Positions 22,757-31,439 of a stretch of 64,000 nucleotides of DNA are shown here, one piece after another (within the stretch, counting starts at the first letter, position 1; every line of letters begins with the position of its first letter). The stretch lies in the NCBI RefSeq assembly GCF_003634615.1, contig NZ_RBKX01000001.1, forward strand, positions 1,116,001-1,180,000, written 5' to 3'. This stretch comes from Flavobacterium sp. 102 (GTDB lineage Bacteria > Bacteroidota > Bacteroidia > Flavobacteriales > Flavobacteriaceae). The notes under the pieces were generated by a model that did no database searches, had not been told where the DNA came from, and was given only the letters and a program-made list of their open reading frames with translations. A program made the translations under genes and the position numbers.

Positions 22757-23749
22757 TTATTGTAATTCAACCACTTCTTGAATAACGAAATCAATGCTTT
22801 GGAACTCAAAATCCAGAGCATTTTTTATTTTGTCATTCGATATAAATTCGTTTGACAGTAGGGCGTTGGCGCTGTATTTTGATAGTTTTCTTTTAGTTCT
22901 GAAGAAAGTAGAACAAAACCAATCCATTCGCCAACCCATGGCGAGCATCCAAGGTTTGGCTTCCATTTTAGGTTTTTTGACCATTAGTCTTTCGGCGATT
23001 TCAAAAATTACTTTTTTGAAAGTCAGGTTTTCGGCTACAACCGAAAAACGTTCTCCGACAATGTCGCTTTTCATCAATTGGACCATGATTTTAACTACAT
23101 CGGTAACGCCAACATAACCGGTTGAACCATTGGTGTAAAACGGAAAGCCTTTTTTGATGGCCGAAAAGAAAACACCGCTTCCTTGATGCCAAAAACCTGC
23201 GCCAAAAATCACACCGGGATTGACAATTACAACATTTAAACCTTCTTGTTGACCGCGCCAAATTTCCATTTCGGCACCATATTTTGAGATGGCGTAATCA
23301 CTGTGTAAGGCTTCGGGATTCCATTCGGTTTCTTCGGTGATTTGTTTTTCGTGAGGTTTTAAGTCGCCCAAAGCGGCAATAGAACTCACATGACAAAGTT
23401 TTTTTACTTTGTGGTCAATACAAAGATTGACAATGTTGGCTGTACCTTCGATATTTACTTTTCGAAGTTGGTCTTCGTCATTGGGATCATACGAAATTAA
23501 GGCGGCGCAATGGTAAACATATTCGATATCTTCGAAAGCCTTTTCTAACGCCGGAATATTGTTAACATCGGCTTGAAACCACTCAATTCTTCTAAACAAA
23601 TGGTCGCTCAGATAAAGCGAAAAAAGATCCATTGTTTTTTTGATGGTGTGCGCTTGGCGATAAGTAGCGCGAACTCTATCGCCATTTTCTACCAATTGTA
23701 GTAGTAAATGCGCTCCGACTAAACCAGTTCCGCCTGTGACTAAAATCAT
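22757..23749 (-). CDS. NAD-dependent epimerase/dehydratase (extended SDR)
   Basis: A 330-residue extended short-chain dehydrogenase. The nucleotide-binding motif is TGGTGLVGAHLL (residues 5-16), the acidic residue and CAALISYDP segment follow, and the catalytic pair is in SDYAISKYGAE (YxxxK). VVIVNPGVIFG is also typical. It probably acts on a nucleotide sugar or a similar sugar or sterol-like substrate, which cannot be told from sequence. Convergent with the DUF4296 gene with only 6 nt between. Confidence 0.88.
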   Translation of the reverse strand: MILVTGGTGLVGAHLLLQLVENGDRVRATYRQAHTIKKTMDLFSLYLSDHLFRRIEWFQADVNNIPALEKAFEDIEYVYHCAALISYDPNDEDQLRKVNIEGTANIVNLCIDHKVKKLCHVSSIAALGDLKPHEKQITEETEWNPEALHSDYAISKYGAEMEIWRGQQEGLNVVIVNPGVIFGAGFWHQGSGVFFSAIKKGFPFYTNGSTGYVGVTDVVKIMVQLMKSDIVGERFSVVAENLTFKKVIFEIAERLMVKKPKMEAKPWMLAMGWRMDWFCSTFFRTKRKLSKYSANALLSNEFISNDKIKNALDFEFQSIDFVIQEVVELQ

Positions 23750-24146
23750 TTGGTAAAGATAATTAGATTGTTAGATTTTTAGATGATTAGATTTGAGAAA
23801 AAGTAAGCCTTTGGTTAATCTTTTAGCCTTGATTGTAATGGCACGAAGTATAATGGAAAGCAGATTTGATATTAAGAGGAGGACTGCCAGTGGCAGTCAG
23901 GTATTTTTAATTTGACTTAAAATAGAATAACCTGAATAATAGCCCCGATTGAAGCAAGCTACCGTGTAGCGCGTAAAGCGGGAGCAAGTGTCTTACAAAA
24001 AGAAAAAGCCGTGCTCCTAAAAATTCGTAATTCGTAATTTGTAATTCCTAATTCTGTTTATCTTTGCGCTCATTAGAATAATTACGTTGGCACGAGCCTG
24101 CAAGGCGACTGCATCGAACACCAATAACAAATATTGACTTAGTGAG
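23750..24146. repeat. Gene-free interval with several repeat types and the tyrS promoter
   Basis: Contains an octamer array (TTAGATTG, TTAGATTT, TTAGATGA, TTAGATTT; 23763-23794) before the epimerase start, a perfect hairpin GACTGCC-AGT-GGCAGTC (23882-23898), a shortened reverse copy of the dispersed repeat (from AGCCCCGATTGAAGC at 23941, about 23941-24017), a heptamer array (24023-24057) and the tyrS promoter (24059-24066). I see no gene. Confidence 0.7.
24023..24066 (+). promoter_or_regulatory. tyrS promoter built into a heptamer array
   Basis: Units ATTCGTA, ATTCGTA, ATTTGTA, ATTCCTA, ATTCTGT occupy 24023-24057 in strict 7-bp register. TATCTTTG (24059-24066) is the -7 element. The TTTG inside the third unit (24038-24041) lies 17 nt upstream, where a -33 element is expected. 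Confidence 0.65.
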
Positions 24147-25439
24147 ATGAATAATTTAGTAGCAGAATTGCAATGGCGTGGCTTGGTTCACGATATAATG
24201 CCCGGAACAGAAGAGCAACTTTTAAAGGAAATGACCACGACTTATATTGGGTTTGACCCAACAAGTGATTCGTTGCATATTGGGAGTTTGGTGCCGATTA
24301 TTTTATTGGTTCACCTGGAGAAATTTGGGCACAAACCAATCGCTTTGGTTGGTGGCGCTACCGGTATGATTGGTGATCCTTCGGGGAAATCTGACGAGAG
24401 AAACTTATTGGACGAAGCAACTTTGGAGAAAAATGTGGCGGGAATCAAAGCGGTTTTGTCACGTTTTTTGGATTTCAATTCGACTGCTGCGAATGCGCCG
24501 ATTTTGGTGAACAATTATGATTGGATGAAAGATTTTTCATTTATCAATTTTGCGCGTGATGTTGGTAAAAGAATTACCGTGAACTACATGATGGCGAAAG
24601 ATTCGGTAAAGAAACGTTTGAGCGCGGAAGGCGAAGGCATGAGTTTCACGGAGTTTACGTACCAATTGATTCAAGGGTACGATTTTCATCATTTGTATAA
24701 AACATATAATTGTTTGTTGCAAATGGGCGGAAGCGACCAATGGGGAAATATTACTACGGGAACGGAATTAGTGCGAAGAATGAATGGAGAAGGTGCAAAA
24801 GCTTATGCGATGACTTGTCCGTTAATTACGAAAGCCGATGGTTCTAAATTCGGGAAATCCGAAGGCGGCAATGTTTGGTTGACTGCGGATAAGACTTCGG
24901 TTTACAAGTTTTACCAGTTTTGGGTAAATACGACCGATGTTGATGCAGAGAAATACATTAAGATTTTTACGTTTTTAGATGCAGCGACTATTGATGCTTT
25001 GATTGTTGAACACCAAACGGCACCACATTTGCGTGTGTTGCAGAAACGTTTGGCAGAAGAAGTGACGACTTTAGTTCACAGTGCAGTTGAGTTGGAGAAA
25101 GCGGTTTTTGCTTCGGGCGCATTTTTTAGTCCGACCATGGATGATTTGAAACAATTGGACACTAAGACTTTCTTAGAAGTTTTTGAAGGCGTTCCGCAAG
25201 CGGAAGTTGAAAAAGCAGCATTAGAAAACGGATTAGATATGATTGCGGCGCTTTCAGCTAAAACAGGTTTCTTGGCTTCGAATAGCGATGCGCGTCGAGA
25301 GTTGCAACAAAATTCGATTTCGTTGAATAAAGAAAAAGTAGCTACGGATTATTTGATCACTGAAAAGGATTTGATTAACAACCAGTTTTTGATGCTGCAA
25401 AAAGGGAAGAAAAATTACTATTTAATCAAAGTGATATAA
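24147..25439 (+). CDS. tyrS: Tyrosyl-tRNA synthetase
   Basis: A 430-residue class I synthetase that charges tRNA-Tyr. The HIGH-type motif is HIGS (residues 44-47) in [10 protein letters not shown], the tyrosine-binding [10 protein letters not shown] lies at 192-201, the KMSKS-type loop is KFGKS (234-238), and an S4-like RNA-binding domain covers about 365-430. Length and motifs are normal. It has a promoter 80 nt upstream and a terminator right after the stop. Confidence 0.97.
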   Translation: MNNLVAELQWRGLVHDIMPGTEEQLLKEMTTTYIGFDPTSDSLHIGSLVPIILLVHLEKFGHKPIALVGGATGMIGDPSGKSDERNLLDEATLEKNVAGIKAVLSRFLDFNSTAANAPILVNNYDWMKDFSFINFARDVGKRITVNYMMAKDSVKKRLSAEGEGMSFTEFTYQLIQGYDFHHLYKTYNCLLQMGGSDQWGNITTGTELVRRMNGEGAKAYAMTCPLITKADGSKFGKSEGGNVWLTADKTSVYKFYQFWVNTTDVDAEKYIKIFTFLDAATIDALIVEHQTAPHLRVLQKRLAEEVTTLVHSAVELEKAVFASGAFFSPTMDDLKQLDTKTFLEVFEGVPQAEVEKAALENGLDMIAALSAKTGFLASNSDARRELQQNSISLNKEKVATDYLITEKDLINNQFLMLQKGKKNYYLIKVI

Positions 25440-25442
25440 CAT

Positions 25443-25472
25443 AAAAAGGAATCGAATAGGTTCCTTTTTTTA
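25443..25472. terminator. Terminator of tyrS
   Basis: AAAAAGGAA and TTCCTTTTTT flank a loop of about 11 nt; the T run reaches the convergent gene. Confidence 0.75.
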
Positions 25473-26138
25473 TTCGCCTAAGTCGATTGCTATTTTATTG
25501 GAAGTAAACCAGCCTTTGGTTAGGGTTTTGTCATGTAGCACTTCTTTTTTTTCTTCTTCAGTGAAATTTTGTAGCAGTTCTTCAGCCATTAAGTTGATGT
25601 GGAGCTCGAGATAGTGCTTTTCTTTTTCTTCTATATAGTATTCGATAACATCATTTTTATGGTATCGGGTTTTGTCCCAAACCAGAATCGCTTTAAAATT
25701 TTTCGTTTCTTTTGGTTCCAATTTTTGAATGTTTTCTAAAAAGCTTTCTTTTCTTATTTGGGATAATTGTTCGGGTGTTCGGCTTTTTATATAATTCATC
25801 AAAGAATCTCTGTACGTATTGTAAGCTGCTTCGTCTTTGAAGTGGCGGGTTTTTCCTTTTCCGGTAAAGATTCCGTTGACCTCTACTGACGCTTCGTTTT
25901 CATAAACTTTATAATAGGGATTTGGGCGTAACGAACCGCCGCCAATTGGAATTACACTCGTGGTGTCTAAAACAAAAGAAATGGGTTTGTCGGTGAGATT
26001 GGTGATCTGATATTGCAAAGTGAATTCTCTGCTGCCGTCATCAGTATTGGAAGTTTTAATCGAATTGATTTTTAACTCAATGGGTTTTGATTGAGAAAAA
26101 ACAGTAATCGAAAAAAGGAATAGGACTAAATATCTCAA
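25470..26138 (-). CDS. Exported hypothetical protein
   Basis: A 222-residue protein with a signal peptide (MRYLVLFLFSITVFSQ). The mature part begins with a beta-sandwich-like stretch (FTLQYQITNLTDKPISFVLDT) reminiscent of intracellular-proteinase-inhibitor-like or DUF-type Ig folds; a helical, charged C-terminal half follows. I do not recognise the family. It lies 39 nt downstream of the LuxE-like gene on the same strand and may share its transcript. Confidence 0.7.
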   Translation of the reverse strand: MRYLVLFLFSITVFSQSKPIELKINSIKTSNTDDGSREFTLQYQITNLTDKPISFVLDTTSVIPIGGGSLRPNPYYKVYENEASVEVNGIFTGKGKTRHFKDEAAYNTYRDSLMNYIKSRTPEQLSQIRKESFLENIQKLEPKETKNFKAILVWDKTRYHKNDVIEYYIEEKEKHYLELHINLMAEELLQNFTEEEKKEVLHDKTLTKGWFTSNKIAIDLGE

Positions 26139-26177
26139 GGTTGTATTTTTTATAGAAACGCAGAAAAACGAATTTTA

Positions 26178-27158
26178 TTATAGCACCATCAAATTGCAAC
26201 CGCGAATATCTGAATTGTCAAAGCGACCCAGTATTTCAAAAGAATTGTTGGTGTATTTTTTTCCTAAATCTTGCGTAGCGATAAAGGAACACGAATTGAT
26301 ATTCGCCAAGTCAATTACGTTTACACCGCCGGTTTTTCCGAAATCGACGTAAGTCAAAGCGTCTTCAGTGTCACGAACAAGGATTTGCGTCCAAGCCGGA
26401 CACTCGAAAATACCATTGCCTAAAGAATACGCTTGCGATAACAATTCAGTCATGCCATATTCAGAATGGATACTCGAAACCCCAAAACCTAGGCACAAGA
26501 TTTCATGCAATTCTTCGCGGATGATTTCTTTGCGTTTGCCTTTCATGCCACCGGTTTCCATGATGATGGTGTTTTTTAATTGAAAATTTTGTTTCTCAAT
26601 CAAATCCAATAAAGCATAAGTGACACCAATCAAGATTACATTCTGACCTGAGTTATCCAATTCAATCAATTTCGAAATCAATTCGTCGTAATTGTTCAGG
26701 TAAAAACCGCTGTGCTCATTGTTAGACAATTCGATTAAATCTTTCACCATGTAAATCAAAGACGAACCACTGCGCTCCAAATAGGATGGAAGCAAGGCCA
26801 AAACGGCGTAGTCTTCGATGTTGCCATAAAATTCGGAGAAAGCCAAGCGGTAACTTTGTTCGTAAAGTGAAACATCAGTAACTAAGTGTTTGCTGGTAAT
26901 CATTCCGGTGGTTCCGCTGCTGGTGAAGGTTTCCTGAATTTCATCGGTATTAGAAACGACAGTATGACTTTTAAAAAACTGGATCGGGAGAAACGGAATT
27001 TGTTGTAATGATTTTACTTTTTTAACATCGGTATTTAAAAAATCACAGAATTCACGATAGACTAAATTATTTTCGTATTGGTAACGAAAAACCTTTAGCG
27101 CTATTTTTTCAAATTGCTTTTGAGAAGAAATGGTGAATAGGTCTTGTGAATCAATCAA
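26178..27158 (-). CDS. LuxE-like acyl-protein synthetase / acyltransferase
   Basis: A 326-residue protein of the acyl-adenylate-forming superfamily. It has the AMP-binding-type loop TSSGTTGMITSKH (about residues 81-93), a central METGGMKGKRKE segment and HSEYGMTELLSQAY near residue 235, the equivalent of the YGxTE motif. LuxE-like proteins activate fatty acids or transfer acyl groups; in flavobacteria they are often near flexirubin or lipid genes, but none is visible here. The -7 element is TACTTTTG at 27207-27214, and a dispersed hairpin repeat sits in its short leader. Confidence 0.8.
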   Translation of the reverse strand: MIDSQDLFTISSQKQFEKIALKVFRYQYENNLVYREFCDFLNTDVKKVKSLQQIPFLPIQFFKSHTVVSNTDEIQETFTSSGTTGMITSKHLVTDVSLYEQSYRLAFSEFYGNIEDYAVLALLPSYLERSGSSLIYMVKDLIELSNNEHSGFYLNNYDELISKLIELDNSGQNVILIGVTYALLDLIEKQNFQLKNTIIMETGGMKGKRKEIIREELHEILCLGFGVSSIHSEYGMTELLSQAYSLGNGIFECPAWTQILVRDTEDALTYVDFGKTGGVNVIDLANINSCSFIATQDLGKKYTNNSFEILGRFDNSDIRGCNLMVL

Positions 27159-27179
27159 GGGATAAATTTTTTACTTCGT

Positions 27180-27203
27180 ACAGTTCGACCTAAAGGTCTC
27201 GAG
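27180..27203 (-). repeat. Short dispersed hairpin repeat, copy 2 (LuxE-like leader)
   Basis: ACAGTTCGACCT-AA-AGGTCTCGAG on the plus strand. GACCT pairs with AGGTC. It lies between the -7 element (27207-27214, minus strand) and the gene, so it would form the very 5' end of the mRNA. Confidence 0.75.
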
Positions 27204-27222
27204 TGGCAAAAGTAATAAAAAT

Positions 27223-27256
27223 AAAAAAGCCCTCTTTTTAAGTAGAGGGCTTTTTG
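27223..27256 (-). terminator. Terminator of the first T9SS cargo gene
   Basis: AAAAAAGCCCTCT and AGAGGGCTTTTT form a long stem, with an A run on the plus strand that is a T run for the minus-strand gene. Confidence 0.85.
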
Positions 27257-27272
27257 GTATAGAGTTTAGAAA

Positions 27273-29000
27273 TTAGTTGATGACTAATTTTCTCGCAGTT
27301 GTTTTACCTTCTTCAGTAATTTTAACCACATAAACACCGTCTCTAAGGTTGCTTACGTTGATGGCATTGTCAGAAGTGGTTGTGTTTAAAACTTGTTTGC
27401 CTAAGATGTCGTAAACAATAACTGTTTTTTCTCCATTAACCGCAGTTTCGATAAACAAAGTTCCGTTAGAAACCGGGTTTGGATATACTTTTAAGCCAGT
27501 GATTTCGTTTTGTTGTGTTCCTAAAGTAAAGTTAGGTGTTACCTCAATTCTTAATTCGTCAGCAATGATGTTTGGGGTGTTGTTTGCATTTTCTTGTCTG
27601 AACATGAATCCACCTAAATTAGCGAATGCAGTTGCAGGCGTAACACTAATTGTTGGAGCCGCACTTCCGCCAACTGTAGGATTGATGAATAACGATAAAG
27701 TGTTTCCTGTGAAATTATAACTCAACACAACATATTGAATGTCGCCGGCATTATATAAAGTCGGATCCCAAGCAGTTGGACTTCCAGCAGTTCCTAAGCC
27801 ATATTGGTATTTATTTGCATTTTTTCTTATCCAAAGTCTGGCATTAGTTGTAGCGCCAGCGTTATCTGTAAACAAAGCAAAATAAGTGTTGGCTAGATCG
27901 TTCGTAACATTGGTTAAATCACTTGCAGTCATTATAAATGAAGCATATACAAAACCGCTGTTTGTACTGGTAAATAATGTTCTTGATTCTCCACCGGTAC
28001 CTACAAAAGTGATTGAATTTCCAGAAGCCGTAATTCCCGGATAAGCCAAACTTCCTGCTGCGATAGTAATATTATCACCAGTGTTTACCAATGTCCACTT
28101 TTGCTCAGCGTTTAACGAACCACCAACAGTGTATGGGAATGATTCAAGATAAGGTAAAGGATTAACCGGTTTGCATTCAGGAGAAGTAATAATTGATTGG
28201 TATGGACAAGTGCCATTTGTAATACTTAAAGTTAGGGCTGTGTTTTCTGCAACGCCTGAAACAATAATATCGCCTTCTGCGACACTACCGGGATTGTCAC
28301 CGCTTACAGTACCAGAAGATGGAGTGATAGTATAACTTCCTGAACCGCCACCTGTATAATGAATAGTTGCTGTGTAAGTGTCTAAACTTAAAGTTGAAGC
28401 ATCACACACGGTGGTTGGAATTCCCAATACTAAAGTACAGGAAGGGTCAAAGCTTGATAGACTTATGTCATCAATTCTGATTTGGGCACCGACTAAGTTG
28501 GGTTGCGTAAATCGTAAACTTAAAGTGCTTGAAGAAGGAATAACGCCACCGCCGATAGTGATTAAATTCCAGCTTGCATTGGCGTTAGGGGTATAAGTCA
28601 ATGAAGTCCAAGTAGTTCCATTGGTGCTATATTCAACAATCAAGACTGCATTTGCAGGAGTTGTATTATAGTTGGCTTGATAAGCAAATTTCAATTGTAA
28701 GTTCGCAGCAATGTAAGTCGAAGTATCTAAACCGTCAATTTGAAAATACTCATTAGCATCTGTTGTATCTGATAAAAAAACATTTACACTTCCCGAAGCG
28801 CCAACATATCCGGTTGAAGGGGTAGACGTTCTCATGTCGCCTGTACCTGAATAGACAATTGGGGATGGGTTTTGAAATCCTGTATAGGCAGTAATAACAG
28901 GGTTTCCGCTTGCTGTTGTTCCCATGTTTTCAGAATAAAACGTCTGTCCAAAAGAAACAGAAGTCATTGCTAAAAGCAATAAAGAGTAGATTTTTCTCAT
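27273..29000 (-). CDS. T9SS type A sorting-domain cargo protein (paralogue 1)
   Basis: A 575-residue secreted protein. A signal peptide covers MRKIYSLLLLAMTSVSFGQ. Two beta-sandwich regions follow (one with YFQIDGLDTS and LQLKF repeats, about residues 40-190; a second about 285-490), joined by a PKD-like region with Ser/Gly/Thr turns. The last 80 residues are a type A sorting domain (LKVYPNPVSNGTLFIET, VYDILGKQVLNT, GVYVVKITEEGK, RKLVIN), cleaved during export by the type IX system. Function of the body is unknown; adhesion or carbohydrate binding is possible. A -7 element TATATTTG lies at 29020-29027. Confidence 0.9.
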   Translation of the reverse strand: MRKIYSLLLLAMTSVSFGQTFYSENMGTTASGNPVITAYTGFQNPSPIVYSGTGDMRTSTPSTGYVGASGSVNVFLSDTTDANEYFQIDGLDTSTYIAANLQLKFAYQANYNTTPANAVLIVEYSTNGTTWTSLTYTPNANASWNLITIGGGVIPSSSTLSLRFTQPNLVGAQIRIDDISLSSFDPSCTLVLGIPTTVCDASTLSLDTYTATIHYTGGGSGSYTITPSSGTVSGDNPGSVAEGDIIVSGVAENTALTLSITNGTCPYQSIITSPECKPVNPLPYLESFPYTVGGSLNAEQKWTLVNTGDNITIAAGSLAYPGITASGNSITFVGTGGESRTLFTSTNSGFVYASFIMTASDLTNVTNDLANTYFALFTDNAGATTNARLWIRKNANKYQYGLGTAGSPTAWDPTLYNAGDIQYVVLSYNFTGNTLSLFINPTVGGSAAPTISVTPATAFANLGGFMFRQENANNTPNIIADELRIEVTPNFTLGTQQNEITGLKVYPNPVSNGTLFIETAVNGEKTVIVYDILGKQVLNTTTSDNAINVSNLRDGVYVVKITEEGKTTARKLVIN

Positions 29001-29019
29001 TTTAAATTTATTTATCTTA

Positions 29020-29027
29020 CAAATATA
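29020..29027 (-). promoter_or_regulatory. -7 promoter element of paralogue 1
   Basis: TATATTTG, minus strand, 19 nt upstream of the ATG. The paralogue at 30915 has the same element, so the promoter appears to have been duplicated with the gene. Confidence 0.55.
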
Positions 29028-29121
29028 ATGACAATATTAAAAACAAGAACGATAAGTTTGGTTGTTATAACAAGTATTGAGGAATATTTTTAAAATATTT
29101 TGTTTAAGATTATTTAAAATC

Positions 29122-29155
29122 AAAAAGCCCTAACTTTCGTCAGGGCTTTTTTTTA
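29122..29155 (-). terminator. Terminator of the second T9SS cargo gene
   Basis: AAAAAGCCCT and AGGGCTTTTTT flank a short loop just past the stop codon of the minus-strand gene. Confidence 0.8.
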
Positions 29156-29169
29156 TAGATATTACTAAA

Positions 29170-30915
29170 TTAGTTTACCACTAATTTTCTTGTAGCCGTT
29201 TTACCTTCTTCAGTAATTTTAACCACATAAACACCACCTCTAAGGTTACTTACGTTAATAGCATTATCTGAAGTGGTAGTATTTAAAACTTGTTTTCCTA
29301 AGATGTCATAAACAGTAACTGTTTTTTCAACATTAGTAGCAGTTTCGATAAACAAAGTTCCGTTAGAAACCGGGTTTGGATATACTTTTAGTCCAGCAAT
29401 ATCATTTTGTCTGATGCCTAACGCTGAAGTTGTAACATAAGCCCAATCTGTAGCGATTCTTAGTTCGTCAATCTGAACGTCTGGTGTTTCAGTAGTGCTG
29501 TCCTGTCTCAAGATAAAATTAGAAACTGTCGCTAAATCTGTACCAGTATGTGTGTCGGTTATTGTGGCTGCAGGTGGTGTACTGCCGTTCAGTACTGGGT
29601 TAATCCATAAGTTTACACTGTCATCACTAGCATCTGCACCGAATGTATATCCAACAACAACAAAATAAGTTTGCCCTGTAGTATAACTAGCGGATGTCCA
29701 AGTCGTGTTGGCAGCATTAGCAGTTCTAACTTCAATTCCAAGATTGTACGTTCCATCATCAACCTTTTTAGTCCATAAGGTAGCGCCAAAATTTGTACTG
29801 CTTGAACCTAGAGTTGCAAAGTAACCACCATTAACATCTGTTACCAATGCCATAGAACCAACGTTTAAGATAAATGAATAATAAACAGTTCCGGTTGTTT
29901 GTGGTGTGAATTGAGTTGAAACATCATTTCCTGCTCCGCCATAGATTACAAAACCATTAGTAGATGTTAAACCCGGATAGGCGGCCATGGTTCCACCTGC
30001 AACAATGATTTCGTCACCACCAGCAGTGATATTTGACCATTTTTGGCTTTGTGATAAATTACTTGCTTCAGCATAGTTAAATGGCTCAGCATACGGCAAT
30101 GTATTGATTGGTTTACACTCCGGTGCGTTTGCACTAGTATTCAAATTACACGTTCCGCCTGTTATTGTTGCTGAAAAATTTGTTCCTTCAGCTACACCAG
30201 AAATAGTGATGTTACCAGCAGCAACAGTACTTGGATTGTCGCCACCAACAGTTCCTGAGGTAGGTGTTATAACATAAGTTGCATTGCCACCACCAGTGTA
30301 TGGAATGGTTACGGTATATGTGTCAAGCCCATAAGTTGAGGCATTACACAAAGTTGTAGGAGTGCCTAAAGCTAAGGTACATGAAGAAGATACACTACTT
30401 AATTTTACATCATCAATTCTGAATTGTCCAAATGCAGGATTTGGTTGTCTGAATTTTAAAGACAAAGTAGTTGATGAAGGAATTTGTCCGCCAGCAACAG
30501 TTACTAATGACCATCCTGTAGCACTCGCTGTAAAGGTAAGAGGTGTCCAAGTAGTTCCGTTAGTACTATACTCAACTGTTAGTAAATTTGTGATGGAAGT
30601 TGTGTTTAGACCAAACGATAACTGAAGGTCTGCTGATTGGTATGCTGAAGTATTTAATCCGTCAATTTGGAAATACACATCGGCAACATTAGTTATAAAA
30701 ACATTTCTCCCTGCAGAAGCTCCGGTGTAAGTGCCTGAAACTAAAGTAGACCTTGTGTCAGCTGTGCCAGAGTACAAAATAGGACTAGAGTTTTCAAATA
30801 CATTGGCAGCAATTGAAAGTGTTCCTGTTGCAGTTCCCATGTTTTCAGAATAAAACGTCTGTCCAAAAGAAACAGAAGTCATTACCAAAAGTAATAAAGA
30901 GTAGATTTTTTTCAT
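29170..30915 (-). CDS. T9SS type A sorting-domain cargo protein (paralogue 2)
   Basis: A 581-residue secreted protein with the same architecture as the neighbour at 27273: signal peptide MKKIYSLLLLVMTSVSFGQ, first beta-sandwich with YFQIDGLNTS, linker with CTLALGTPTTLCNAST, second beta-sandwich and a C-terminal sorting domain differing from the neighbour by only a few residues. The ends are close to identical while the middle domains differ strongly, suggesting duplication followed by diversification or gene conversion of the ends. Substrate and function are unknown. The -7 element TATATTTG lies at 30940-30947. Confidence 0.9.
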   Translation of the reverse strand: MKKIYSLLLLVMTSVSFGQTFYSENMGTATGTLSIAANVFENSSPILYSGTADTRSTLVSGTYTGASAGRNVFITNVADVYFQIDGLNTSAYQSADLQLSFGLNTTSITNLLTVEYSTNGTTWTPLTFTASATGWSLVTVAGGQIPSSTTLSLKFRQPNPAFGQFRIDDVKLSSVSSSCTLALGTPTTLCNASTYGLDTYTVTIPYTGGGNATYVITPTSGTVGGDNPSTVAAGNITISGVAEGTNFSATITGGTCNLNTSANAPECKPINTLPYAEPFNYAEASNLSQSQKWSNITAGGDEIIVAGGTMAAYPGLTSTNGFVIYGGAGNDVSTQFTPQTTGTVYYSFILNVGSMALVTDVNGGYFATLGSSSTNFGATLWTKKVDDGTYNLGIEVRTANAANTTWTSASYTTGQTYFVVVGYTFGADASDDSVNLWINPVLNGSTPPAATITDTHTGTDLATVSNFILRQDSTTETPDVQIDELRIATDWAYVTTSALGIRQNDIAGLKVYPNPVSNGTLFIETATNVEKTVTVYDILGKQVLNTTTSDNAINVSNLRGGVYVVKITEEGKTATRKLVVN

Positions 30916-30939
30916 TTTTTTAAATTTAATTAGCCTACA

Positions 30940-30947
30940 AATATAAT
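30940..30947 (-). promoter_or_regulatory. -7 promoter element of paralogue 2
   Basis: TATATTTG on the minus strand, 24 nt upstream of the ATG; neighbouring bases (AATATAATGACAATAT on the plus strand) match the paralogue promoter. Confidence 0.55.
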
Positions 30948-31018
30948 GACAATATTTGTTAGCCGAAAAAAAGAATGTAAAAAAATGATTAAATAAAAGT
31001 TAAAACTACAAAGAATAA

Positions 31019-31330
31019 CTATCTGACAATTAGTTTTCTAGTGGTAGTGGTTTCTCCTTCTGTAATTTTAATGATATAAACGCCGGGAGGAATAGAAGTA
31101 ATGTTCAATTCTTTAGAAGAAATGGTAGTTTGGAGTACCTTTTTACCTAAAACATCAAAGATAAGAATCTCTTTATCCAAAGAAGTTTTTGAAGTGATGT
31201 AAATTTTTCCGTTACTAACAGGGTTAGGATAGAAACCAAGCGTTTCTCCTTGTTGCTTTCCGTCTTGTGCCATTGACACTAACGTAAACAATAAGAAAAA
31301 GCAAGTAGTTAAAAAGTAGTTTCTTTTCAT
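31019..31330 (-). CDS. Minimal T9SS protein: signal peptide plus sorting domain
   Basis: A 103-residue protein. After the signal peptide (MKRNYFLTTCFFLLFTLVSMAQ) only about eight residues separate it from a type A sorting domain (LGFYPNPVSNGKIYITS, IFDVLGKKVLQT, PPGVYIIKITEGE, RKLIVR). I use the ATG at 31328-31330: an upstream frame would run through the neighbouring terminator (31389-31418), and TATCTTTG lies at 31350-31357. With no cargo it may be a surface modifier, a decoy or a remnant of a larger gene. Confidence 0.8.
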   Translation of the reverse strand: MKRNYFLTTCFFLLFTLVSMAQDGKQQGETLGFYPNPVSNGKIYITSKTSLDKEILIFDVLGKKVLQTTISSKELNITSIPPGVYIIKITEGETTTTRKLIVR

Positions 31331-31349
31331 GACACTAATTTGGTTATTA

Positions 31350-31357
31350 CAAAGATA
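31350..31357 (-). promoter_or_regulatory. -7 promoter element of the minimal T9SS protein
   Basis: TATCTTTG, minus strand, 19 nt upstream of the chosen ATG. Confidence 0.6.
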
Positions 31358-31382
31358 TAAAATATATTTCAAATATTGTACC

Positions 31383-31418
31383 AAAAAAAATCCCTCAATC
31401 ACAATTAATTGAGGGATT
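31383..31418 (-). terminator. Terminator after the lipoprotein gene
   Basis: AATCCCTCAAT/ATTGAGGGATT (31389-31399 and 31408-31418), with a run of A on the plus strand that becomes the T run of the minus-strand transcript. Confidence 0.85.
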
Positions 31419-31439
31419 AAATTTATTTGTATGGTTTTT

